From an uncultured Acetobacteraceae bacterium (GTDB lineage Bacteria > Pseudomonadota > Alphaproteobacteria > Acetobacterales > Acetobacteraceae), in NCBI GenBank assembly GCA_903907955.1, contig CAIVPZ010000125.1:26900-90899 (forward strand): DNA of 64,000 bases, read 5' to 3'. The notes beneath the pieces are model-generated. The model searched no databases. It had not been told where the DNA came from and saw nothing but the letters and a program-made list of their open reading frames with translations. Numbering within the stretch: the stretch's first letter is position 1; every line of letters begins with the position of its first letter. Position numbers and translations under genes: made by a program. Below, in pieces: positions 11,077 to 24,519 of the stretch.

Positions 11077-11873
11077 TGTGCCCTCGCCTGCTGATCATTG
11101 GCGGAGGGCCGCCAGATGGCCGCCGGGCTGGCGTGCGGCACCGCCGGCGCGGCCAGCATCGTGCGCGCCATGCCGAGCGAGGAGGTCATCGCCGGTGCGC
11201 CCGGCTGCTCGCTTGCCGCGCCGTGCGGCGGCGGCGGGCGGGCGACGACCGCGGCGACCGTCACCGGCCGGGTTGCCGGCGCAGGCTGTCTTGGCGGCGC
11301 GGCCGGCGTCTGCAGGGACGTGGTGAGCGAGACCGGCGGGTTCGCCACCCGCGGCGCCGGCGCGGCGGGCGCCTGGCGGGCCGGGGCGGCGGGGCCTGCC
11401 GGCGGGGCGCCGCCGGTTGCCGCGTGGACGGTGGCCACCGGCCGGGCCGCGTCCGGCCTGGCTTCGGCGGCCCTGGCCGCTTCCGGCTTGGTTTCAGCCG
11501 GCCTGGTTTCAGCCGGTCTGGTTTCCGGCAGTGTCGCGGCCGGTGCTTCGGGCTCCAGCGGCGGCGCTGCCGCCGGCGGCGTGCCCACCGCCGGCAGGCG
11601 CTTCTCCAGCTCGGCCCAGGTGGTGAACTGCCGCGGCGTGGTGGATTTCAGCACCGTCAGGTGGTCGTTCGCCAGCTCCGCCAGCCGCTGCGGATCGTTC
11701 AGCCGGGTGTATTCCGCCCGCAGCACGCCGGCGCGCTCACGCGCCGCCTCGGCCTGCTTGACCGTGCGGGCGATCTCGCGGTCGAGCAACTGTGCCTGGT
11801 GCTTGGACTGATAGAGGTAGAGGCCGGACGCGCCGGCGAGCAGCATGCAGATGAAGGTGAACGGGCGGATCAT
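11073..11873 (-). CDS. ftsL: cell division protein FtsL, with long Pro/Ala-rich C-terminal tail
   Basis: Bitopic division protein, expected to join FtsB and FtsQ and activate FtsWI. Residues 1-22 form a membrane anchor ([20 protein letters not shown]). Residues about 25-85 are a periplasmic coiled coil ([20 protein letters not shown] and following), ending in the FtsL-like [14 protein letters not shown]. About 170 further residues are low-complexity Pro/Ala/Glu/Arg with near-repeats of [12 protein letters not shown]. FtsL proteins are usually 90-140 aa, so 266 aa is unusual. The gene is assigned from position between rsmH and ftsI plus topology, because FtsL sequence is poorly conserved. Confidence 0.85.
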   Translation of the reverse strand: MIRPFTFICMLLAGASGLYLYQSKHQAQLLDREIARTVKQAEAARERAGVLRAEYTRLNDPQRLAELANDHLTVLKSTTPRQFTTWAELEKRLPAVGTPPAAAPPLEPEAPAATLPETRPAETRPAETKPEAARAAEARPDAARPVATVHAATGGAPPAGPAAPARQAPAAPAPRVANPPVSLTTSLQTPAAPPRQPAPATRPVTVAAVVARPPPPHGAASEQPGAPAMTSSLGMARTMLAAPAVPHASPAAIWRPSANDQQARAQ

Positions 11874-12865
11874 GGGCGGGGGCCTCCGGGGGCGGCCTCG
11901 GTGCGCGCGAGAGGGGCGGCGTGCTGGTGCGCGATACGTTCGATGCCGCGCAGCCGGGCGCTGCGGGAGCGCGGATTGACGTCGGTTTCGCGGTCCTGCG
12001 GGCGCAGCGCGCGCGGGGTCAGCAGCCGGAACGCCGGCGCCGCGCGCGGCGCCAGACCGCCCGGGTCGTGCCGCGACGGCGAGGGCGTGCGGCCGGCGGC
12101 ATCGGTCATGAACTGCTTCACCAGCCGGTCTTCCAGCGAGTGGAACGCCACCACCACCAGCCGCCCGCCCTCGCCCAGCAGCCCGGCCGCGGCGGCCAGC
12201 GCCCGCTCGATCTCGCCCAGTTCGTCGTTCACGCGCAGCCGCAGCGCCTGGAAGCTGCGCGTCGCCGGATCGAGGCCGGAACGCTCCGGCGGCACCACGG
12301 CACGGATGATGCCGGCGAGTTGCGCGGTGGTGGTGATCGGTGCGGCGGCGCGGGTGGCGACGATGGCGCGGGCGATGCGGCGCGACAGCCGCTCCTCGCC
12401 GAAGCGGAACAGGGTATCGGCCAGTTCCTGCTCGGGCAGGCGGTTCACCAGGTCGGCGGCGGTCGGGCCGTCGCTGCCCATGCGCATGTCGAGCGGGCCG
12501 TCGAAACGAAACGAGAAACCGCGGGCGGGATCGTCGATCTGATACGAGGACACGCCGAGGTCGAGCACCACCCCGTCCAGCGTGGTCACGCCGCGCGCCG
12601 CAAGCAGCTCGACCATGTCGCCGAACCGCCCCTGCAGCAGGTGCAGCCGGCCCGGATGGCGGGCGGCGAGGGCGGCGCCGCGCTCAATCGCCGCCGGGTC
12701 GCGGTCGATCGCCCACAGCGTGCAGGCGGCCCGCTCAAGGATGGCGGCGGCATAGCCGCCGCCGCCGAAGGTGCCGTCCAGATAGATGCCGCCGTCATGC
12801 GGGGCGAGCGTGTCCAGCACCTCCCCCAGCATCACCGGAATATGGCCGCTCCCGTGTTCGCTCAT
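11870..12865 (-). CDS. rsmH: 16S rRNA (cytosine1402-N4)-methyltransferase RsmH (MraW)
   Basis: SAM-dependent methyltransferase that modifies C1402 of 16S rRNA in the ribosomal P site. The N-terminus has [11 protein letters not shown], followed by the SAM loop [12 protein letters not shown] (residues 28-39). Further family motifs are [38 protein letters not shown] and [12 protein letters not shown] chose the ATG at 12865 because it overlaps the mraZ stop as ATGA and gives 331 aa that begin at the conserved region. The 90 upstream codons in the same frame lie inside mraZ and are not conserved in character. Confidence 0.96.
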   Translation of the reverse strand: MSEHGSGHIPVMLGEVLDTLAPHDGGIYLDGTFGGGGYAAAILERAACTLWAIDRDPAAIERGAALAARHPGRLHLLQGRFGDMVELLAARGVTTLDGVVLDLGVSSYQIDDPARGFSFRFDGPLDMRMGSDGPTAADLVNRLPEQELADTLFRFGEERLSRRIARAIVATRAAAPITTTAQLAGIIRAVVPPERSGLDPATRSFQALRLRVNDELGEIERALAAAAGLLGEGGRLVVVAFHSLEDRLVKQFMTDAAGRTPSPSRHDPGGLAPRAAPAFRLLTPRALRPQDRETDVNPRSRSARLRGIERIAHQHAAPLARTEAAPGGPRP

Positions 12866-13320
12866 GCCGCGCCGCTCCCTGGCAGGGTCAGGCCACGCGC
12901 ACGCACACGCTCCCGCGCTTCGGCGCGGCGGCGCTCGGCGGCGGCCGGTTCCCATATTTGGAACGTGCGCCCGAGTCCCATGAAGACCACTCCTTCCGTC
13001 AGGCCGGCATGGTCCTTCAGGGATTCGGGAAGGCTGATCCGCCCTTCCTTATCGGCCTCCAGCGGATAGGCATCGGCGTAGAGGGTGGCGGCGAGGTCGT
13101 CCTGCTCCTGGCTGAACAGGTCGAACTTCTCCAGCGGGGCGGCGAGCGCCTCGAACATGGCGGGCGGCCAGGCTTCGATGCAGGGATGCTGGTGGGAGGG
13201 GCGGAGCACCAAGGCGGCCACGCCCTCGCCATTTTTCAGCAGGTTCCGGAAGGCCGCGGGAATTGATACGCGGCCCTTGGCGTCCAGCCTGTTCTGATGA
13301 GTGCCCACGAACTGGGTCAT
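12862..13320 (-). CDS. mraZ: MraZ, transcriptional regulator of the dcw cluster
   Basis: DNA-binding protein with two SpoVT/AbrB-like halves. It forms ring oligomers and controls its own dcw operon in several bacteria. Both halves show the family signature: [22 protein letters not shown] near the N-terminus and [23 protein letters not shown] in the middle. The start is the ATG of [10 protein letters not shown], the standard MraZ beginning, giving 152 aa. An in-frame extension upstream to 13464 would run through the operator-like array and is unlikely. It is the first gene of the operon. Confidence 0.95.
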   Translation of the reverse strand: MTQFVGTHQNRLDAKGRVSIPAAFRNLLKNGEGVAALVLRPSHQHPCIEAWPPAMFEALAAPLEKFDLFSQEQDDLAATLYADAYPLEADKEGRISLPESLKDHAGLTEGVVFMGLGRTFQIWEPAAAERRRAEARERVRARGLTLPGSGAA

Positions 13321-13411
13321 CTGGCTGGGTCTGCCCTTTGCAGCGCGGTTCCGCTTGCCTCGTGCCGCGGCCTTTGCCGGTTCCCAGGCGGAGGGGCCGC
13401 CCGCCTTGCCA

Positions 13412-13487
13412 TGGGTCCGAAGGGGCATGCATGGGCGCACCCTTGGGAAGCCATGGGATATCATGGGCTGCCATGGGCGTCAAAGGG
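13412..13487. promoter_or_regulatory. phased TGGG repeat array upstream of mraZ (candidate MraZ operator)
   Basis: TGGG occurs on the plus strand at 13412, 13432, 13444, 13454, 13464 and 13474. GGGG at 13422 and AGGG at 13484 continue the same rhythm. Spacing is exactly 10 bp within each of two blocks (13412-13435 and 13444-13487). Known MraZ sites in E. coli are TGGGN direct repeats separated by 5 bases, which is the same period. Here they read in the direction opposite to mraZ. The rest of 13321-13685, between mraZ and the RNase P RNA gene, shows no gene. TACAAT at 13494-13489 on the minus strand could be a -10 element, but I see no good -35 partner. Confidence 0.7.
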
Positions 13488-13685
13488 ATTGTATCGGTCG
13501 ATCCCCAAGTCGGGGTGGTATTGCGGAGGGGGAACAACACGTTAGCCTGCCGGTTCTGGTTTCCTTTTCATGCTTGGTTCAGACATTTATGTGACAGCGT
13601 CGTGACCACAATGCGGATCATCAAAATACCGTGCGCTGAACGGCAATCAGGCGGCAACCGGTAACCCGGGCCGCAGCGGGAAGGC

Positions 13686-14082
13686 GCCAGACGGCCTGTA
13701 AGCCGGGTTCTGTCCAGTCCTGCGACTGTGACGGCCATTCCTCTGGGACGCGCCTCGCGGCACGCCTCGCGCGACCAACCCGGGCGACGGGGCGGGAATG
13801 CCCCCGCGGCACGGAATTGCTTCCGTCCGCCGGTCGCCCCTATTCGGTCTTGCTCCCGGTGGGGTTTGCCGTGCCGCCCCCGTTGCCGGGGGCGCGGGGC
13901 GCTCTTACCGCTCCGTTTCACCCGTGCCCGCGGGGAGTTGCCTCCTGGCGCGGGCGGTTTGTTTTCTGTGGCACTTTCCCTGGGGTCGCCCCCGCCGGCC
14001 GTTGGCCGGCACCGTATTCCCGTGGAGCCCGGACTTTCCTCCACCGGGGTTGCCCCCGGCAGCGGCCGCCCGGCCGTCTGGC
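13686..14082 (-). ncRNA. rnpB: RNase P RNA (bacterial type A)
   Basis: Catalytic RNA that matures tRNA 5' ends. On the minus strand the 5' part contains GGTGGAGGAAAGTCCGGGCT, a bacterial RNase P hallmark. The 3' part contains AACCCGGCTTACAGGCC. The ends pair as an 11-bp P1 helix: GCCAGACGGCC at 14082-14072 with GGCCGTCTGGC at 13696-13686. The 397-nt length fits type A. Ends are set from the P1 pairing and may be off by a few bases. It is transcribed in the same direction as ampD and mraZ. Confidence 0.96.
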
Positions 14083-14113
14083 CTGCCTCAGATGCGCGTT
14101 TGAAGGTTTGGCG

Positions 14114-14848
14114 TCAACGGCCGCCGCACATCCGCGCCACCGCCAGCAGTCGCGCCAGCGTGCCGGAATCCGCCTGGCCGGTCACCGCCTCCGGCCGCCA
14201 GTGCCGCTGGAAGGCGCGCAGCACCGTCGCCAGTGCCGGGTCCAGCGCCCCTTCGGCCGTTACCTCGTAGCCGATATGCGCCAGCGCCGCCCGCACATCG
14301 CGCAGCGCGGCGGCATCGCGCACCGCGCCGGAGGTGCCAAGGTCGGGCGCGCCGTCCGGCCAAAGCCCGACGCCGTTGCGGGCCAACCCCTCCCAGTCGA
14401 ATTTTTCGCCAGGGTCGGCGCGGCGGTCGGGGGCGACGTCGCTGTGGCCGACGAAATTGCGCGCCGGCACGGCATGGCGCGACAGGATTTCCAGGCACAG
14501 GTCGCACACCGAGGCCAGCTGCAGCACCGGGAAGTCGCGATAGCCGTGTTCGTGCCCGGGATTGACGATTTCGATGCCGATCGCGCGGTTGTTCAGCATC
14601 CGCTGGCCGCGCCAGTGCGACGCCCCGGCATGCCAGGCCCGCCGCGCTTCCGCCACCAGGCGCAGCACGTTGCCGTCCTCGTCCACCAGATAGTGGCTGG
14701 ACACCTTCGCCGCCGGGTCGCGCAGCCGGCTGACCGCCTCGCTTGCCGTCCGCATGCCGGTGTAATGCAAGATAACCATATCGATCGGACAATTTTCTGG
14801 CCGGTCGTCCTGGTTCGGGCTGGACAGGTCGCGGATGGGCAGCGTCAC
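14114..14848 (-). CDS. AmpD-type N-acetylmuramoyl-L-alanine amidase with C-terminal peptidoglycan-binding-like domain
   Basis: Zinc amidase (Amidase_2 fold) that cleaves the bond between MurNAc or anhydro-MurNAc and the stem peptide. Likely zinc ligands are His28 (VILHYTG), His135 (FVGHSDVAP) and Asp145 (ADPGEKFDW). AIGIEIVNPG at about 89-98 is typical. Residues about 175-240 look like a PG_binding_1 helical repeat (VLRAFQRHWRPEAVTGQADS). No signal peptide is visible, so a cytoplasmic AmpD-like muropeptide-recycling role is likely. The GTG start overlaps the stop of the upstream DnaJ-domain gene (GTGA) and gives 244 aa. Confidence 0.88.
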   Translation of the reverse strand: MTLPIRDLSSPNQDDRPENCPIDMVILHYTGMRTASEAVSRLRDPAAKVSSHYLVDEDGNVLRLVAEARRAWHAGASHWRGQRMLNNRAIGIEIVNPGHEHGYRDFPVLQLASVCDLCLEILSRHAVPARNFVGHSDVAPDRRADPGEKFDWEGLARNGVGLWPDGAPDLGTSGAVRDAAALRDVRAALAHIGYEVTAEGALDPALATVLRAFQRHWRPEAVTGQADSGTLARLLAVARMCGGR

Positions 14849-15630
14849 AGCCCTCGTTCCCGCTTGATCCGGTCCCAGGCGGCGTTGATGCGGGCCACCT
14901 TGTCGCCGGCGCGGGCGATGAACTCGGCCGGCACGCCGCGGCTGGCCAGGCTGTCCGGGTGGTTGTCGCGCATCAGTTGTTTCCAGGTGGCGCGCACCTC
15001 CTCGTCGCTGACGCTGCGGGTCAGGCCGAGCACCGCGTAAGGGTCCACCTCCGCCTGGCCCGACGGGGTGCGGGCGCGGCTGCCGCTGGCGCGCTCCCAC
15101 GCCGCTTCGTCCAGGCCGAAGGCGAGGTGCACGTGGCGCAGGAATTCCTGCTCGCTCACCGTCAGCGGCTTGTCGGCGCGGGCGATCTGGAACAGTGCCG
15201 ACAGCACGTCCTCCAGCATGACGCGGTTGTCGGCGAAGCTTTCGCCCAGTTGCTTGGCGTATGCCTCATACCCGTCAGGGCTTTCGCGCGCCTGGTCGAA
15301 CAGGCGGCCGACATGGCCGACCGCTTCGGGCGGGATGCGGAAGCTGCGCTTGAAGGCGTCGATCTCGGCGCGGTTCACCGGGCCGTCGCATTTCGCCAGC
15401 TTGGCTGACAGCACCACCGAGGCGATGGCGAAATACTGCTCGCGCTGGCCGAGCATCGCCGCCAGCCGGGCGGCGCTGAACGCGTCCGCGTTCGGCATCC
15501 CAAAAGGCATCTGGCCGAACTGCCCCAGGCCGCCATGCTCCGCCGCATGACCGACGGCTGCGCCGACGATCGCTCCGAACGGGCCGCCCATGAAGAAGCC
15601 GGCCGTCGCTCCAATGATCTTTCCCCACAC
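14845..15630 (-). CDS. DjlA-like protein: TerB region plus C-terminal J-domain
   Basis: Predicted membrane-linked co-chaperone. Residues about 5-30 are a glycine-rich hydrophobic segment (GATAGFFMGGPFGAIVGAAV). Residues about 60-170 match a TerB-like helical domain. Residues about 195-260 form a J-domain (DPYAVLGLTRSVSDEEVRAT) with the HPD motif in RDNHPDSLASRG, needed to stimulate Hsp70 ATPase. This arrangement is that of DjlA. The start is a GTG with AGGGAGGG about 13 bases upstream, which is rather far. Coupled to the amidase gene by a GTGA overlap. Confidence 0.87.
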   Translation of the reverse strand: MWGKIIGATAGFFMGGPFGAIVGAAVGHAAEHGGLGQFGQMPFGMPNADAFSAARLAAMLGQREQYFAIASVVLSAKLAKCDGPVNRAEIDAFKRSFRIPPEAVGHVGRLFDQARESPDGYEAYAKQLGESFADNRVMLEDVLSALFQIARADKPLTVSEQEFLRHVHLAFGLDEAAWERASGSRARTPSGQAEVDPYAVLGLTRSVSDEEVRATWKQLMRDNHPDSLASRGVPAEFIARAGDKVARINAAWDRIKRERGL

Positions 15631-15769
15631 GCGCCTGTACGCCCTCCCTTCGGTATGAATGCCTCTATCATGTGGGGATTACCGGGAGCAAAAGACGTCT
15701 GCCTGTTCCGCCCATATCCTTCGTACCCCAACCAGCCCCTCACGCAGGAAGGCCCCGACGGACACCACG

Positions 15770-19422
<3,653 letters not shown>

Positions 19423-19423
<1 letters not shown>

Positions 19424-22368
19424 TGCGTATCACCCGCCTTCTGCTGGGCGGCCTTCTGCTGCTGCTGGCTATTTCGCTGGTGGCTGCCTGGGTGCTGCCG
19501 CCGCTGCTGGACTGGAATCGCTACCGCGATTCCATCGCCACTTTGGCCTCCGACCGGCTGGGGCGCGAGGTGCGCATCGCCGGCGCGGTTTCGCTTACCC
19601 TGCTGCCGGAGCCGGTGCTGACGGCGGCCGATGTCAGCCTGGCCGATGCCGGCGACGGCATCGCCATCCATGCCGCCCAGTTGCGGCTGCGGGTGGCGCT
19701 GGGGGCGCTGGCGGCGGGCAAGATCGACGCCGAGGAACTGGTGCTGCAGGGCGCCGAGATGCATGTGCCCTGGCCGTTCCGGCCGATCCAGATCGCCGCC
19801 GGGGCGCCGGCCTGGTTCGCCGCTGCCTCGGTGCACATCGAGGACGGGCGGCTGGTCATCGGCAGCCTCGCCTTCAGCGGCGTCCGCGCGACGCTCAGCA
19901 AGGACCCCTGGACCGGCAGCTTCGCCGCCGCCGGCACGCTGCAGCTGTCCTCCCGGCCCTGGCACTTCACCGCGCGGCTGACCCGCGCCGGCCGCGACGG
20001 CTCGGCGGGGCTGGACGCCTCGCTGGACGGGCGCGGGCCGGTGCAGGGCGTCGGTGCCATGCTGTCCGGGCAGATCCATGGCGATGGCACGTTCGGCGGA
20101 CGGGTGACCGGGCGCGGCCCCGACCTGTCGCAACTGCTGCCGGCCCCGGCGGCGCCGTTCACCGCCGCGGCGCGGATGTCGCTCGCCGGCGGGCTGGCGA
20201 CGGCGGATGAGCTGACCGGCGATATCGGCGGCTCGCCGCTGAAGGGGGTGGCGACGCTGCGTACCGAGCCGGCGCCGCGGCTGGATGTTGCCCTCACGGC
20301 CAGCCGGCTTGATCTCAGCGCCTGGCTGCCGGCGCTGCTGCATGGCGGGCCGGCGCTGCTGCCGACCGCCATCGACCTCACCGCCGAGGCGGCGCAGCTG
20401 GCCGGCGGCACGCTGCGGCAACTGCGCGGCGGCTTCGATTTCAGCGGCGCGGCCATGGCGGTGCGGGACGTCCGCGCCGTGCTGCCGGGCGATGCCGCGC
20501 TGGTCGCGAGCGGCCAGGTGCAGCGCGGGCCGGCGCGCTTCGAGGGCGACGTGACGCTGTCGGCGCCGGCGCTGCGCACCACCCTGGCCTGGCTGGAAGG
20601 CGCCGGGGTGGCCCCTTCCGGCGCGCTGCCCGAGCGGGTGCTGCGCACCGCCGAGTTCAGCGCGCATGCGGTGCTGGAACCCGGCCAACTGACGCTGAGC
20701 GGGCTGGACGGCCGTGCCGATGCCACCCGCCTGTCGGGCAGCCTGGGGTTTCACGCCGGCGAGCGGCCGGTGCTGACCGCGGTGCTGCAGGCCGACCGGC
20801 TGGAGCTCGATCCCTGGCTGCCCGCCGTCTGGCCGCCGCTGGCGGCGATTCCGGCCCGGCTGGACCGGATGGATGCCGATCTGCGGGTGGCGGTGCGCCA
20901 GGTGGTGCTGCAGGGGGCGCCGTTCGGGCCGGTGTTGCTCGATGCCGCGGTGGAGGGCGGGCAGGTCAGGCTGCGCCGCCTCGAACTGGCCGGCGGCGCG
21001 GCGCGGGCGGTGGCGTCGGGCACGCTGGCCGAGGGCGGGCGCCTGGCCGACGGGCGGCTGGACATCCAGGCCCCGTCGTCGACCGCGCTGGCCGAGGCGC
21101 TGCCGGCACCGTTCGCCGGGATGCGCGACATGACGCGGTTCTGGCGCGGGCCGGCTTCGGTGGTGGTGCAGGCGTCCGGCCCGCCGGAGGCGCTGGCGCT
21201 GCGGGTGGTGGGCGATCTCGGCGACCTGCGGCTGGAGGCGCAGCCGCTGATCGACCTGGGGGCGCGGCGGGCCGCCGGGGTGCTGACGCTGCGCCATCCC
21301 GGGGCGCCGCGGCTGGCCGAGTCGTTCGGCCTGCGCGGCGTGCCGTCCTGGCTGGGCGACGGCTCGCTCGGGCTGGTGGTGCAACTGGCGGTGCAACTGC
21401 CGGGCGAGAAGCCGGGGCGGATTGCCGCCGGGCCGTTCGACCTCGCGGCCGGCGACCTGCGCGCCGGCGGGTCGCTGGTGCTGGAAGGCATCGGCGATCC
21501 GGCCGCGCCGCTGCGGCTGACCGGGCGGATCGTTGCCGACACGCTGCCGTTGCCGCTGCCCTATCCGCGCTCGCCCGAACCGCTGCCGTTCGGCGCGCTT
21601 TCCGGCTGGCAGGCGCAGGTGAAGCTGGAGGCGGCGAATGTGCTGGCCGGCGCTTCGCCGGTGTTGCAGCAGGCGGTGGCGACGCTGGCGCTGGCGGATG
21701 GCCGGCTGCGGATCGAGGGAATGTCGGCGCGGCTGGCCGAGGGGGTGCTGACCGGCTCCGCCAGCGTGGTGATGCCGCCGCCGCGGTCTCCCGGCGACGC
21801 CAGCGCCGACGGGCCGGCGCTGGCGCTGGACGTGCACCTGGCCGGGGCGGTGCTGACCGAGCCGCTGTTCGATCTGCCGGTGGATATTGCCGGCGGCCGG
21901 CTGGATGCGGCGCTGTCGTTCATCGCCTCCGGCCATTCGCCGGCGGCGCTGCTGTCCACGCTGACCGGGGAGGCGCGGCTGGTGGTGTCGGACGGTTCGC
22001 TGGCCGGCGTGTCGCTGGGCAGCGTGTCGCTGGGCAGCGGGGGAGGCGCGTTGACGGATGCGGCGGTGCGGGCGGCGCTGGCCGGCGGGACGACGCCGTT
22101 TGCCCGGCTGGAGCTGGTGCTGCGGGCGCGGCGCGGGCTGTTGCAGGTGACCGACGGGCGGGTGACCGGGCTGCCAGGGGCGGTGCGGCTGGCCGGCAGC
22201 GTCGATCTGGCGGGCAATACGGCGGCGCTGAGCCTTGGCCTGCTGCCAGCGGTGCCTGACCCGCCGGAGATCGGGGTTGTGCTTGCCGGCCCGCTGGATG
22301 CGCTGCGCCGGGTGCCGGATCTGGCCGCGGTGGCACGCTGGCGGGCCGGGCACGCCGGCGGGCGGTAG
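19423..22368 (+). CDS. AsmA family protein
   Basis: Large envelope protein of the AsmA type, inner-membrane anchored with a long periplasmic region. Members are linked to outer-membrane assembly or inter-membrane lipid transport. Residues 1-28 are a signal anchor (ITRLLLGGLLLLLAISLVAA). It is followed by the family N-terminal pattern LLDWNRYRDSIATLASDRLG and REVRIAGAVSLTLLPEPVLT. The rest consists of repeating beta-rich stretches of the type found in AsmA/TamB proteins. The C-terminal region (about 820-960) has the AsmA_2-like LSFIASGHSPAALLSTLTGE. 981 aa. The ATG overlaps the preceding TGA (TGATG). Confidence 0.85.
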
Positions 22369-22390
22369 CCGGCGCGCGCGGGTGCAGGGT

Positions 22391-22564
22391 TTATTGCGGG
22401 TGCCGTTGTTCCTCGAACACCGTGTGGGCAAGGTGCAGCAGGTGCTCGGCGGTGACGGCGCAGCCGGCGCGGTCGGCATCTTCCGCGAGGGTGAGCAAAC
22501 GGTCGCAGAGCACCAGCGGGCTTGGCGTGATCTTGGGTATCTCGATGGAATGCAGCTGCAGCAT
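22391..22564 (-). CDS. small conserved-looking protein of unknown function (57 aa)
   Basis: A short acidic, helical protein beginning MLQLHSIEIPKITPSPLVLC and ending in AEHLLHLAHTVFEEQRHPQ. It shows no recognised domain, signal peptide or membrane segment. The start was chosen because AGGGA lies 9 bases upstream. A longer in-frame start at 22603 is possible. It is on the same strand as, and about 110 bases downstream of, the RHH gene, so it may be the last gene of that unit. Function unknown. Confidence 0.5.
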   Translation of the reverse strand: MLQLHSIEIPKITPSPLVLCDRLLTLAEDADRAGCAVTAEHLLHLAHTVFEEQRHPQ

Positions 22565-22675
22565 GGCGAACGGTCCCTGTGTTCGGATTTTCCGGAACGG
22601 CATGGAGTTCAACACGAATGGCAGGCCAGCATTTGCGGCCCACACTGATTTGATCCGGGATTGGTTGCGGAATCC

Positions 22676-22912
22676 TTAACAGGGCCACAACAGGGCGTGA
22701 ACACGCAGCGCCGAGGCCAGCGGCTGCTCGGTGCCGCGGGCGGCATCGATTTCGGCCACCAGCGCGGACAGGCTGAGCCTGCGCGCGGCGGCGATGGCAG
22801 TGAGCGCGGCCCAGAACTCCGTCTCCAGCGCCACGCTGGTGCGGTGGCCGGCGAGCGTGAAGCTGCGCTTGACCAGGACGCCCTTTGGGCCGGGGAGGTT
22901 TGCCTGGCCCAT
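22676..22912 (-). CDS. ribbon-helix-helix domain protein (RHH_4 type)
   Basis: Small DNA-binding-type protein of 78 aa. The core reads KRSFTLAGHRTSVALETEFW, then AIAAARRLSLSALVAEIDAA, the pattern of the alphaproteobacterial RHH_4 family, whose targets are not known to me. As I recall, such genes often sit beside fumC and a DUF4169 gene in alphaproteobacteria. Here the ATG overlaps (ATGA) the stop of a short ORF that looks like the N-terminus of FumC, so that neighbourhood seems to have decayed. Confidence 0.8.
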   Translation of the reverse strand: MGQANLPGPKGVLVKRSFTLAGHRTSVALETEFWAALTAIAAARRLSLSALVAEIDAARGTEQPLASALRVHALLWPC

Positions 22913-23022
22913 CAGCGTGCCGTTGGTTCGGCGTTTGGCCGCGGCATCTCCGCCGGGCGCACCCAGCGGGCGTTATCGATCTCGATGCTGCCGAGGCTGT
23001 CGGTCTCGGTGCGCGTGGTCAT
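22912..23022 (-). pseudogene. N-terminal fossil of class II fumarase (fumC), 36 codons
   Basis: Starts [15 protein letters not shown], very close to the usual FumC beginning (TRTETDSFGxIEVPADRxWG in many species). The similarity fades after about 20 residues ([10 protein letters not shown]), and the frame stops after 36 codons. FumC is about 460 aa, so more than 90% is gone. The ATG overlaps the 3' end of queG by 50 bases, and its stop overlaps the RHH start. It may be retained only as a leader that couples translation of the RHH gene. The functional fumarase in this window is the class I enzyme at 27149-28795. Confidence 0.65.
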
Positions 23023-24058
23023 TGTCCATTTCCCATTTCCGCAAGCGCGCCACGGCCCAGGCGGCGGCTTCGGCGACCACCGGATCGGGGTCGGTGAGAA
23101 GATGGGCGGCGGCGGGCAGCAGCGAAAGGCCACCCGAATTACCGATGGCAATCAATACGTTGCGCACGAAACGGTGGCGGCCGATGCGCTTGATCGGGGA
23201 GCCGCCAAAGCGGGCGCGGAAGGCGGCATCGTCCAGCGCGGCGAGGGCGGCCAAAGGCGGGTCGATGAGGTCGGGGCGGGCCTGGAGCTTTGCCTCACGG
23301 GTCGCGGCGGCGAAGCGGTTCCAGGGGCAGACGGCGAGGCAGTCGTCGCAGCCGTAGATGCGGTTGCCCATCGCCGGGCGGAGGCTTGCGTCGATCGGGC
23401 CGGGGTGTTCGATCGTCAGATAGGCAATGCAACGGGTGGCATCGAGCCGGTAGGGCGTTGGAAAGGCGTCGGTTGGGCAGACGGACAGGCAGCGCTTGCA
23501 ACTGCCGCAGCGGTCGGCATGCGGAGCGTCGGCGGGGATTTCGAGGCTGGAGAAGATCGTGCCGAGGAACAGCCAGGAGCCGTGCCGGCGGGATACCAGA
23601 TTGGTGTGCTTGCCCTGCCAGCCCAGCCCGGCCTGCCGGGCCAGCGGTTTCTCCATCACCGGGGCGGTATCGACGAACACTTTGATCTCCGCGCCGAAGC
23701 GGGCGGCGATGAACTGGCCGAGGTGTTTCAGCCGGCCCTTGAGCAGATCGTGGTAGTCGCGGTGGCGGGCGTACACGGAAATGTTACCGCGGTCGGCGGC
23801 GGCGAGGGTGGCGAGCGGGTCGTCCGCCGGCGCGTAGGAGAGGCCGACGCAGATGACGCTGCGCGCCTCCGGCCAGAGCGCCTGCGGGTGGCTGCGCTGT
23901 TCGGCGCGGTCGGCGAGCCAGGCCATGCTGCCGTGCTGGCCGGCCTGCAGGAATGCCCGCAGATGGGCGCCGGCCGCGGGGGCGAGGCTGGCCGGGGCGA
24001 AGCCGGCGGCGTCAAAGCCGAGGGCGAGGGCTTTGGCGCGGATGGCTTCGGCGGGCAT
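22973..24058 (-). CDS. queG: epoxyqueuosine reductase QueG
   Basis: Cobalamin- and iron-sulfur-dependent enzyme for the last step of queuosine formation in tRNA, reducing epoxyqueuosine. Two ferredoxin-like clusters are visible: [16 protein letters not shown] and, after [29 protein letters not shown]-like helical C-terminus ([20 protein letters not shown]) follows. 361 aa matches the family. ATG and the queF stop share a base (TAATG). The last 16 codons overlap the fumC remnant. Confidence 0.95.
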   Translation of the reverse strand: MPAEAIRAKALALGFDAAGFAPASLAPAAGAHLRAFLQAGQHGSMAWLADRAEQRSHPQALWPEARSVICVGLSYAPADDPLATLAAADRGNISVYARHRDYHDLLKGRLKHLGQFIAARFGAEIKVFVDTAPVMEKPLARQAGLGWQGKHTNLVSRRHGSWLFLGTIFSSLEIPADAPHADRCGSCKRCLSVCPTDAFPTPYRLDATRCIAYLTIEHPGPIDASLRPAMGNRIYGCDDCLAVCPWNRFAAATREAKLQARPDLIDPPLAALAALDDAAFRARFGGSPIKRIGRHRFVRNVLIAIGNSGGLSLLPAAAHLLTDPDPVVAEAAAWAVARLRKWEMDNDHAHRDRQPRQHRDR

Positions 24059-24519
24059 TATCCTCGGCCGCGATACGGTGCGACCCCCTGGTCGGGAATC
24101 CAGGCGCCCTCCGGCGGGGTGCCGGTCTGCCAGAAAATGTCGATCGGGATGCCGCCGCGCGGATACCAGTAGCCGCCCATGCGCAGCCAGACCGGGTCGA
24201 GCAGCGCCACCAGCCGCAATGCCACGTCCAGCGTGCAGGTTTCGTGGAAGGCGCCGTGGTTGCGGAAGGCGGCAAGATAGAGCTTCAGCGACTTGCTTTC
24301 GACGATCCAGTCGCCGGGGATGTAGTCGATCACCAGATGGGCGAAGTCGGGCTGGCCGGTGATCGGGCAGAGCGAGGTGAACTCGGGCACGGCGAAACGC
24401 ACCAGGTAGTTGGTCGCGGCGTGCGGGTTGGCCACCCGCTCCAGAATTGCGTCGGTGGGGGAGGCCGGAATTGCGGCCGGGCAGCCGAGCAGGGTCAGGC
24501 CTTCCTGCAGTATGGTCAT
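24058..24519 (-). CDS. queF: NADPH-dependent preQ0 reductase QueF (short type)
   Basis: Reduces 7-cyano-7-deazaguanine (preQ0) to preQ1 in queuosine synthesis. The catalytic Cys51 is in [15 protein letters not shown], which also holds Asp58. ESKSLKLYL (about 74-82) and [11 protein letters not shown] follow, both typical of the unimodular form. 153 aa. The start overlaps the tgt stop (ATGA). It lies between tgt and queG, so the pathway steps are ordered in one operon. Confidence 0.96.
   Translation of the reverse strand: MTILQEGLTLLGCPAAIPASPTDAILERVANPHAATNYLVRFAVPEFTSLCPITGQPDFAHLVIDYIPGDWIVESKSLKLYLAAFRNHGAFHETCTLDVALRLVALLDPVWLRMGGYWYPRGGIPIDIFWQTGTPPEGAWIPDQGVAPYRGRG

Noticed and set aside
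13085..13664. Plus-strand small ORFs across the mraZ upstream region and RNase P RNA gene
   Set aside because: They overlap an operator-like array and a structured RNA and have no protein family features.
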